Shown in pieces: positions 6,033 to 12,489 of a stretch of 17,267 nt of DNA. Position 1 is the stretch's first letter; each line of letters opens with the position of its first letter. The notes beneath the pieces were generated by a model. The model was not told the origin of the DNA. It saw nothing but the letters and a program-made list of their open reading frames with translations, and did no database searches. This DNA is from an uncultured Saprospiraceae bacterium (GTDB lineage Bacteria > Bacteroidota > Bacteroidia > Chitinophagales > Saprospiraceae), in the NCBI GenBank assembly GCA_937959375.1, contig CALGLS010000344.1, positions 1-17,267 on the forward strand, read 5' to 3'. A program made the translations under genes and the position numbers.

Positions 6033-8408
6033 ATGAAAAACAACTATTTATTCTTTGCTCTCGTGTTCTTACTATTTCCATTCATTGGAAATGCCCAATC
6101 AAATACCCAAACCGTTCGTGGAATTATAATTGATAGCCAATCGGAAATACCACTCATCGGTGCTACTGTTGAATTTTTAAGTGCTACAAACCCTAAGGGA
6201 GCAAGCACAGATGTCAACGGAAGTTTTACCATGACTGAGGTACCTCTAGGACGTCATCAATTTCGCATCAGCTATCTAGGATACAATGCCGTGACTTTAC
6301 CAAACATTTTGGTGACAGCCGGGAAAGAAGTCATCCTTGACATAGCGCTAGAAGAATCAGTAGTTGCAATGGACGAAGTGGTCATAACTGCCGAAGTAGA
6401 AAAAGATAAATCTATTAATCAAATGGCAACAGTGAGTTCACGGGCATTTACATTAGAAGAGGTGACGCGATATGCTGGAGGAGGAAACGACGTTTCTAGA
6501 ATGGCATCCAATTATGCCGGAGTAAGTGCAATGAATGATAGCCGTAATGATATCATTGTGAGAGGGAATTCTCCGACAGGTGTTTTGTGGCGATTAGAAG
6601 GAGCTCCTATTCCTAATCCCAACCATTTTTCAACATTAGGAACAACAGGTGGACCAGTAAGTGCATTAAATACCAATATGCTTAAAAATTCAGATTTTCT
6701 AACAGGAGCTTTTCCAGCTGAGTATGGAAATGCAAGTGCTGGTGTTTTTGATATTGGATTTAGAAATGGAAATAAGCAGCAACATGAATTTACACTTCAA
6801 TTGACCGCATTCAATGGCTTTGAAGTTTTGGCTGAGGGACCACTAAATAGGAGAAAAGGAAGTTCGTATATGGTAAGTTATCGACATTCATTTGTGGAGC
6901 TTGCACAAAAAGCTGGGATTGATGTTGGAACTAATTCAGTTCCGAACTATAAAGATGCAGCTTTCAAAATTGATTTTGGAAATGGAAAGTTAGGTAAGTT
7001 TTCTCTCTTCGGTCTGGGAGGGGTGAGCGATATTGATTTTTTGGCAAAAGACCAAGACGAAGATGATTTATTTGCAGACAGAAGTGACCTGAATTCTTAT
7101 GCGGATAGTAAGATTGGAATTGTTGGTGGAAATCACCGAATCATTTTGAATGACAATACTTACGTAAAAACGACCTTGTCAGCTTCAACGGCTCAAAACG
7201 ATTATTCTGAAAATTTGCTTTTAGAAACGGACGAAGAATATGGTTGGTTGGATTTGCAAGATCAAAATTCACGTGTTACATTAGCTTCGTACATCAATAA
7301 AAAAATCAGTGCACAACATACCGTACGCATCGGTGGTGTGGCGGAAATATACATGTTGGATGCCTTTGTGAAAACTAGAGAAAATGAACCGGAATGGCGA
7401 GTAGTTCGAAATTTTGATGACAATCTAAATCTCTATCAAGCTTATGCTCAATCCCAATATCGTCCCAACGAAAAAATTACGTTGAATACCGGTATCCATC
7501 TTCAATATCTTGACCTAAGTCAATCGTTTGCTTTAGAACCACGCTTCGCGATCAACCGTCATTTTTCATCCAATAAAACCTTGAGTTTTGCATATGGTTT
7601 GCACAATCAAATGCAACCACTTCCGATCTACTTTTTTGAAACCATAAATGAAGCAGGTGAGATTGAACGATCTAATCAAAACTTAGACTTTACAAAAAGT
7701 CATCACTTCGTATTAGCTTATGATCAAAAGTTTGGTCCAAATTGGAGAATGAAGTTAGAGGCTTATGCTCAAATGTTGGGAGACGTTCCTGTTGACAAAT
7801 ATCCTAGTACTTACTCTGTTTTAAATGTTGGTGATGATTTCGGATTTGCGGAAGCACCTAACTTACAAAATGAAGGATCGGGAACGAATGTAGGATTAGA
7901 GTTAACGGTTGAGAAATTTTTCAGCAAAGGCTATTACGGTTTGTTGACCACTTCAGTATTTGATTCAAAATACAAAGGTAGTGACAATGTAGAACGTAAT
8001 ACTTCCTTCAATGGGAATTACACCTTTAACTTCCTTGCAGGAAAAGAATGGTTGATAGGAAAGAACAAACAAAATGCCTTGACTTTTGACATGAACTTGA
8101 CTTCTGCAGGTGGTCGATACTACACACCAATTGACTTGGAGGCTTCGCGTATGGCAGGTACTGGAATTAGAGATGAATCACGTGCGTACAGTTTACGTTA
8201 CGATCCTTACTTCCGATTGGATGTGAAATTTGGTTACCGTATAAATAGTCAAAAACGCAAGTTGTCACAGACGTTCTATCTTGATTTCAGAAATGTAACG
8301 AACCAAGATAATATATTCAACATTCGATACAACGAGAGCACGGGAGAGTTGTTTACCGTTTATCAAATTGGATTTTTCCCTGATTTTAAATATCAGATTA
8401 CGTTTTAG
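6033..8408 (+). CDS. TonB-dependent outer-membrane receptor with carboxypeptidase-regulatory-like domain
   Basis: 791 residues. Signal peptide 1-22 (ends IGNAQ). Residues about 27-108 form a carboxypeptidase-regulatory-like domain (VRGIIID, PLIGATVEFL, STDVNGSFT, VPLGRHQF, YLGYNAV). A possible TonB-box region is MDEVVITAEVEKD (113-125). The plug domain spans about 128-240, with DIIVRGNSPTGVLWRLEG and FPAEYGNASAGVFDI. The rest is a beta-barrel ending in the aromatic terminus FKYQITF, as expected for BAM-assembled proteins. It takes up an unknown substrate using TonB-ExbBD energy. It is shorter than SusC proteins, lacks the SusC-specific hallmarks, and has no SusD downstream, so a glycan-importing Sus pair is unlikely. 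Its N-terminus is paralogous to the truncated gene at 1-315. The stop codon TAG merges with the first repeat word of element B2. Confidence 0.92.
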   Translation: MKNNYLFFALVFLLFPFIGNAQSNTQTVRGIIIDSQSEIPLIGATVEFLSATNPKGASTDVNGSFTMTEVPLGRHQFRISYLGYNAVTLPNILVTAGKEVILDIALEESVVAMDEVVITAEVEKDKSINQMATVSSRAFTLEEVTRYAGGGNDVSRMASNYAGVSAMNDSRNDIIVRGNSPTGVLWRLEGAPIPNPNHFSTLGTTGGPVSALNTNMLKNSDFLTGAFPAEYGNASAGVFDIGFRNGNKQQHEFTLQLTAFNGFEVLAEGPLNRRKGSSYMVSYRHSFVELAQKAGIDVGTNSVPNYKDAAFKIDFGNGKLGKFSLFGLGGVSDIDFLAKDQDEDDLFADRSDLNSYADSKIGIVGGNHRIILNDNTYVKTTLSASTAQNDYSENLLLETDEEYGWLDLQDQNSRVTLASYINKKISAQHTVRIGGVAEIYMLDAFVKTRENEPEWRVVRNFDDNLNLYQAYAQSQYRPNEKITLNTGIHLQYLDLSQSFALEPRFAINRHFSSNKTLSFAYGLHNQMQPLPIYFFETINEAGEIERSNQNLDFTKSHHFVLAYDQKFGPNWRMKLEAYAQMLGDVPVDKYPSTYSVLNVGDDFGFAEAPNLQNEGSGTNVGLELTVEKFFSKGYYGLLTTSVFDSKYKGSDNVERNTSFNGNYTFNFLAGKEWLIGKNKQNALTFDMNLTSAGGRYYTPIDLEASRMAGTGIRDESRAYSLRYDPYFRLDVKFGYRINSQKRKLSQTFYLDFRNVTNQDNIFNIRYNESTGELFTVYQIGFFPDFKYQITF

Positions 8409-8550
8409 AATTAGAGTCGGAATTAGAATTAGAATTAGAATGTGAATTAGAATGTGAATGTGAATGTGAATGGCCTTCTATCGTGAAGGAATGGGAATGG
8501 GAATATAGGATCTGCGATTGTGGGAAAATTCTAATTCAAACCCTAATTCC
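8407..8550. repeat. Repeat-armed inverted-repeat element, copy B2 (GAATTA/GAATGT type)
   Basis: The left arm starts inside the receptor's stop codon and runs through GAATTA and GAATGT words to 8472. The tip carries CCTTCTATCGT (8474-8484) and CGATTGTGGGAAAA (8515-8528). The right arm (8529-8550, TTCTAATTC, CCCTAATTCC) is shorter and more degenerate than in B1. The tip is nearly identical to B1 apart from a few indels in the purine-rich middle. It would be transcribed as the 3' UTR of the receptor. Confidence 0.85.
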
Positions 8551-8570
8551 GATAAGAAACGGATCATAGA

Positions 8571-8613
8571 GGCGGCACGAGAAATTTTAACGATTGATCG
8601 TGTCGTCTTTTTT
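8571..8613 (+). terminator. Intrinsic terminator after the TonB-dependent receptor
   Basis: GGCGGCACGA (8571-8580) pairs with TCGTGTCGTC (8598-8607) through ten positions, two of them G-U, over a 17-base loop. Six T residues follow at 8608-8613. This is a good rho-independent terminator for plus-strand transcription, 160 bp past the receptor stop. Confidence 0.65.
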
Positions 8614-8636
8614 AGCGTTAATTACGTAAACGAAAA

Positions 8637-8769
8637 TTGTTATCCCGAGCGAATCTAGCTGCACGACACAGCACGTCCAGATAGCATCTACGAGTTGTCA
8701 TCCCGAGCGAGGTCGAGGGAAGGGGAGAAAAAAACAACAAATTTCGAGCGAGGAAGGAGCCGAGAAATC
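8637..8769. repeat. Cluster of three CCCGAGCGA-type intergenic repeats
   Basis: TTGTTATCCCGAGCGAATCT (8637-8656) and TTGTCATCCCGAGCGAGG (8695-8712, continuing TCGAGGGA to 8720) are two copies of one sequence. A third, diverged copy at 8741-8769 has ATTTCGAGCGAGG ... CCGAGAAATCC. Copies two and three can each fold, with TCCCGA and ATTTCG pairing imperfectly with the later TCGAGGGA and CGAGAAAT. As I recall, this TGTCATCCCGAGCGA type is common between genes in Bacteroidota and other phyla. The rest of the gap up to 8909 shows no gene or clear promoter. Confidence 0.65.
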
Positions 8770-8909
8770 CACCTAATAGAAAGCCGAGATAAATCGGTTA
8801 TTAATTCTGTTTGGTACTAAGCTAATCGTTCGGAATGATAATATTTACATTAGGGACTCAATAAAAATTCAATTACCTTAGCAAAGAAAATTTTATAAAG
8901 GAAAGAAAC

Positions 8910-9956
8910 ATGTTTAAAAGACAAAGAACAAATCGGGAACTGCTGGGGTTTGATGACAAGTGGTTGGTGCTAATTGGAATACCAATAAGTTCAGTGGTGA
9001 TTTCCATTTTGATGTTTAGTCGAGACATTGAGGAGAATCCTGCTTTCCTTTTGGAGACGGTTCCGGTTTCGTTTGTTTATGTAACAACTTATTGGGTTAT
9101 ACTCCGCTATCTTTTGTTGTGGTGTCGTGACCGATATTTTAAACCAGAGTTGGTTAAGCGTAGAATTTTAACCGAGATTCTTTGGGTATTGATTGTTTAT
9201 TTTCTTGTAAAAGTTTGTCTCGATCATTTTGTTCATGATTATCTGTGTTTGAGTCTGGGAGATAAGGAACCAAAAGGTGTCACGATGATGGTACTTTCGT
9301 TGACGGTTTGTTTTTTTGTATTGACAATTTATGAATCGATGTTTTTTTATAGTCAATTACAAAAAGCGATGATGGAACAAGAGGCATTGAAACGAGAGCA
9401 TATCATCTCACAGTTGGAAGGGTTGAAGAATCAAGTGAATCCGCATTTCTTATTTAATTCGATGAACACCTTGGCACAGCTAATTCCAGAAGACTCCGGG
9501 CGAGCAGTGAAGTTTGTAGAAAAATTATCAAAAGTATATCGTTACATTTTAGAAATTAAGGATCAAAAAGTAATCTCATTGAAAGAGGAGGTTCGTTTTG
9601 TGAATGCTTATATCTTTTTGTTGAAAGAACGATTTGAGGATAATTTAAAAGTAGAGATTGATATCCCCGAATCCCGAATGCAGGACAAAGTTCTACCATT
9701 ATCATTACAGATGTTAATTGAAAATGCGATCAAGCATAATGTCATTTCAAAAGAACGCCCCCTGTCCATTACCGTGAAAACGGATAAAGGTCATTTGCAT
9801 GTGGAGAATAATTTGCAATTGAAGAATCAAGTTATGAACTCAACAAAAATGGGTTTGCAAAACATTCGAAAACGTTATCGCTTTTTTACGGACAGTACGG
9901 TGGTTGTGATGGAGACGAAGGAATTTTTTGCGGTTTCTTTGCCCTTATTGGACTGA
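8910..9956 (+). CDS. LytS/YehU-type sensor histidine kinase
   Basis: 348 residues. Four predicted membrane segments (about 18-36, 50-71, 87-105, 124-147) are followed by a short coiled coil (QLQKAMMEQEALKREHIISQ). The His_kinase domain carries the family signature LKNQVNPHFLFNSMNTL, with phospho-acceptor His179. The ATP-binding part has the N-box LIENAIKHN (Asn272) and the G-box-like MGLQNIRKRY. It should autophosphorylate and pass the phosphate to the LytTR regulator encoded 110 bp downstream. There is no recognisable extracellular sensor domain, so the signal is probably sensed in or near the membrane. The start is preceded by AAAGGAAAGAAAC, with no strong ribosome-binding site, as is normal for Bacteroidota. 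Confidence 0.93.
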   Translation: MFKRQRTNRELLGFDDKWLVLIGIPISSVVISILMFSRDIEENPAFLLETVPVSFVYVTTYWVILRYLLLWCRDRYFKPELVKRRILTEILWVLIVYFLVKVCLDHFVHDYLCLSLGDKEPKGVTMMVLSLTVCFFVLTIYESMFFYSQLQKAMMEQEALKREHIISQLEGLKNQVNPHFLFNSMNTLAQLIPEDSGRAVKFVEKLSKVYRYILEIKDQKVISLKEEVRFVNAYIFLLKERFEDNLKVEIDIPESRMQDKVLPLSLQMLIENAIKHNVISKERPLSITVKTDKGHLHVENNLQLKNQVMNSTKMGLQNIRKRYRFFTDSTVVVMETKEFFAVSLPLLD

Positions 9957-10066
9957 TAGTTAAATAGAAAAAAAATGAGGCAAGATGTGTTGAAAATTAT
10001 TTATTATTGCCACGACTTATTGTAGTTATTTAGTGATACAACTGCATCTAAAAACCAAAACAAACG

Positions 10067-10825
10067 ATGAAACTACTAATCATAGAAGATGAACGACCTG
10101 CTGCTAAACGTTTGCAGGAACTCATTAAATCGTGTCGCCCCAATTTTGAAATACTCACTGTTATTGATGGGGTAGAGGCTTCCGCCAAATGGTTGTCTGC
10201 TCATCCTGCTCCCGATCTCATCTTTATGGATATCCAACTGTCTGACGGAATCAGTTTTGATATTTTTACGAAAGTAAGCGTTGAAGCACCTGTGATATTT
10301 ACTACAGCTTATGATGAGTATTCTCTAAAAGCATTTAAGGTTAACTCCATCGACTATCTCCTAAAACCAATCGAGGAAGAAGAGTTGGAAGCTGCTTTTC
10401 AGAAATTTGAAAAACTCCACCAACAGCAAATCACTTATAATCCACAAGCCTTTCAAGAAATTCTCAATAACCTAACTCAAAAGAATTATAAAGAACGGTT
10501 TTTGGTGAAAGCCGGACAAAATTTAATCAATCTTTCGGTTGCTGATATTTCCTATTTTTATGCAGAAGAAGGTATGCTTTATGCGCGTTGTACGAATAAC
10601 AAACGCCACATGCTCGACCATACTCTAGAGCAAATAGAGGACATGCTTAACCCCAAAGATTTTTTTCGAATCAATCGAAAAGCACTCATCCGAATTACCT
10701 CTATTGATAAAATTCAAACCCACATCAATAGTCGTTTGAAATTGCAACTATTGCCTAGCACAAATTGGGATGTGATTGTGAGTAGAGAGCGAGTAGGGGA
10801 CTTTAAAGATTGGTTGGATCGATAA
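10067..10825 (+). CDS. LytTR-family response regulator
   Basis: 252 residues. The receiver domain (1-120) has the acidic pocket Glu7/Asp8, phospho-acceptor Asp55 (LIFMDIQLSDG), Thr80 (FTTAYDEYSLKAF) and Lys100 (DYLLKP). A short linker follows (about 121-145), then a LytTR DNA-binding domain (about 150-250) with ERFLVKAGQ, ISYFYAEEGMLYA, TLEQIEDML and FFRINRKALI. It is the likely partner of the kinase at 8910-9956. The 110-bp gap between them is larger than in many such pairs, which often overlap, so a separate promoter is possible. LytTR regulators bind paired direct repeats; I did not find a certain target site in this window. Confidence 0.95.
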   Translation: MKLLIIEDERPAAKRLQELIKSCRPNFEILTVIDGVEASAKWLSAHPAPDLIFMDIQLSDGISFDIFTKVSVEAPVIFTTAYDEYSLKAFKVNSIDYLLKPIEEEELEAAFQKFEKLHQQQITYNPQAFQEILNNLTQKNYKERFLVKAGQNLINLSVADISYFYAEEGMLYARCTNNKRHMLDHTLEQIEDMLNPKDFFRINRKALIRITSIDKIQTHINSRLKLQLLPSTNWDVIVSRERVGDFKDWLDR

Positions 10826-10826
10826 C

Positions 10827-10862
10827 AAAAAAAAGAGGACAAACCTCGCGGTTCGCCCTCTT
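10827..10862. terminator. Convergent-gene terminator between LytTR regulator and PDZ gene
   Basis: AAGAGG (10833-10838) pairs with CCTCTT (10857-10862), with an inner stem AACC (10842-10845) / GGTT (10850-10853) closing on TCGC. An A8 run at 10827-10834 becomes a T8 tail on the minus strand, so it is a strong terminator for the operon coming from 15.5 kb. It starts two bases after the response regulator stop, so it may also end plus-strand transcripts, though that side has few T residues. Confidence 0.75.
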
Positions 10863-10952
10863 CTACGCTCACTAGTAATTGCTTATAAAACTTTATCTGA
10901 TCGGTGGAGTGATTTTGCGAATCTAGTTTCCGTCAGACAAATTATTTTTTGA

Positions 10953-11036
10953 GGAAGTCCGAAGTCCGAAGTTTCCTTCTAACGTATACACGATCGCAGG
11001 AAACTTCCGTCTTCCGTCTTCGGACTTCCGTCTTTT
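10953..11036. repeat. Repeat-armed inverted-repeat element, copy A2 (GAAGTCC/GAAGACG type)
   Basis: The left arm is GGAAGTCC, GAAGTCC, GAAGTTT (10953-10974). The tip contains CCTTCTAACGT and CGATCGCAGGAAAC (10991-11004). The right arm (10999-11036) contains CTTCCGTCTTCCGTCTTCGG and CTTCCGTCTTTTC. The 37-base core 10968-11004 aligns without gaps to A1. It begins about 8 bp beyond the stop codon of the PDZ gene and would be part of its 3' UTR. Confidence 0.8.
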
Positions 11037-11043
11037 CTCTTTC

Positions 11044-12408
11044 CTACGCTCTCCCCTGAATGTAAAGTAACTTCTTAGAAGTCGCTTTTCCATTTTGAGT
11101 TACAGTAATGATCACTGTACCTTGAGCAGCACCTAATTCTCTCAAATCAACTTTTTCGTTGTAGGTACCATCGAAGTTGCGGTTGTAGTCACGGTATACT
11201 TCTTTGCCATTAATGTCGGTAATAGATACTGTTGTTGGAACAGCGTCGCCTTCAAATCGAACGTTGATTAAACGATTAGATGGATTAGGGAAGGCACGTA
11301 ATTCGATGTCTAATTGAGTATTTGTTTGAGTGAAAGCTTGAGGCGTCTCTGTTCTTTCTTCCACTACATTTTGAATAGGCTCTTCGATTGCTTCTTCTTC
11401 CTCTTCCTTACAAGATTTAAACTCAGCACCAACTGTAAAGTATTCACCGTTTCTCTTGTAAGTAATTGTAAATTGATCACCCTCTTGGTGGGTTTCTCTT
11501 TGGTTCAATAACTCTTTGTGGTTGTCCACATTAACACCATCCATAGCCACGATAATGTCACCTCGCTGCAAACCTGCTTCTTGAGCTGGTGTGTTGTCGA
11601 TGATTTTGGTTACACCTAATCCTTCACCACTTCGGTGTGTACTTGAAGAAGTATAAACACCGATGAAAACTTTACAAGGATCTACTTTGTAGTCTCTATT
11701 AGAGCGGTATGAATAATTATCTCTTTGTGTCCTTCGAATAATAGTGGTATGCTTGTCTTTTCTAGTTGTAAGTTTAGCAGTGGTAGACATGCTTTGTCCG
11801 TTACGGATGTAGTTTACAGTAACGTTTTCGCCAACCTTTTGCTTTTTAATTGCAGAACTTAGTTCAGAAGTTTTGTTAGTTGACTGACCAGCTAGTGAAG
11901 TGATTTTGTCACCTACTTTCAAACCAGCAGCTTCAGCAGCAGAGCCACTTACCACTTCTTGAATGTAAGCTCCATTGTCTGTAGTTTTAGTAACTACGCC
12001 AAGGAAAGGAACGGGGGTGCTATTGCAAGAGGACTTCTTTCCATTTACACTTCCGCTGAAAACGTTCACTTCGCTATTATCGAATTCAATTTCCAATTCT
12101 TTTAGTTGCTCGCTGATCTCATTCGTCAACACTTCGATGTCGTCAATCTGGATGCTTTGAAGATTGTCACTATCTGAGTCGAAGAAGAAACTGTTTTGAG
12201 AACCTTCGTCTAAAGTAATTACTCTAGTGGTTTCTTCTGTTGTTTCTGCGCCGTTTTCGTCGATGTATTTTTTAATTATTGTGACCGTTTTTGTGTCGCC
12301 ATCGGTTGTTGTTGTAACATTAGTTTCAACATTTTTTTGTGCATAATTAGGAGCAGCAAAGAAAAGCATCAACATTGCCAATAGAGGGAGAAAGTTTAAT
12401 TTTTTCAT
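11044..12408 (-). CDS. Secreted double-PDZ protein with T9SS C-terminal sorting domain
   Basis: 454 residues. Signal peptide about 1-23 (ends APNYAQ). Residues 25-120 are Thr-rich and acidic with no known domain. PDZ domain 1 spans about 133-213 (PFLGVVTKTTDNGAYIQEV, AAEAAGLKVGDKITSL). PDZ domain 2 spans about 245-330 (VFIGVYTSS, NTPAQEAGLQRGDIIVAMDG). A Glu-rich linker follows (about 334-352), then a type A sorting tail (about 370-454) with FPNPSNRLINVRFEG, VSITDINGKEV and a C-terminal KKLLYIQGRA. The protein is expected to cross the outer membrane by type IX secretion. There is no protease domain, unlike DegP/HtrA, so it is a binding or adaptor protein and not an enzyme by itself. It is the last gene of the blaI-blaR-like unit, 81 bp after the M56 gene. 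Confidence 0.88.
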   Translation of the reverse strand: MKKLNFLPLLAMLMLFFAAPNYAQKNVETNVTTTTDGDTKTVTIIKKYIDENGAETTEETTRVITLDEGSQNSFFFDSDSDNLQSIQIDDIEVLTNEISEQLKELEIEFDNSEVNVFSGSVNGKKSSCNSTPVPFLGVVTKTTDNGAYIQEVVSGSAAEAAGLKVGDKITSLAGQSTNKTSELSSAIKKQKVGENVTVNYIRNGQSMSTTAKLTTRKDKHTTIIRRTQRDNYSYRSNRDYKVDPCKVFIGVYTSSSTHRSGEGLGVTKIIDNTPAQEAGLQRGDIIVAMDGVNVDNHKELLNQRETHQEGDQFTITYKRNGEYFTVGAEFKSCKEEEEEAIEEPIQNVVEERTETPQAFTQTNTQLDIELRAFPNPSNRLINVRFEGDAVPTTVSITDINGKEVYRDYNRNFDGTYNEKVDLRELGAAQGTVIITVTQNGKATSKKLLYIQGRA

Positions 12409-12460
12409 ATCTGAATATATTTTTAAGTTTTAAAATGATTTCTTTTATTTAAATTCTAAT

Positions 12461-12481
12461 CTTGTCTGGCGGTAAGACAGG
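12461..12481. repeat. Intercistronic hairpin between M56 and PDZ genes
   Basis: CTTGTCT (12461-12467) pairs with AGACAGG (12475-12481), including one G-T pair, over the loop GGCGGTA. It lies in the 81-bp gap between the two minus-strand genes. No T run follows on the minus strand, so it is more likely an RNA-processing or stabilising hairpin or a REP-like sequence than a full terminator. Confidence 0.4.
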
Positions 12482-12489
12482 TTCTAATT

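Noticed and set aside
6033..8408. SusC-type glycan importer
   Set aside because: It is shorter than usual SusC proteins and no SusD-like lipoprotein follows.
10020..10041. TTGTA...TACAA dyad before the LytTR regulator
   Set aside because: Only 5 bp per arm with a 12-bp spacer in AT-rich DNA; too weak to call a regulatory site.
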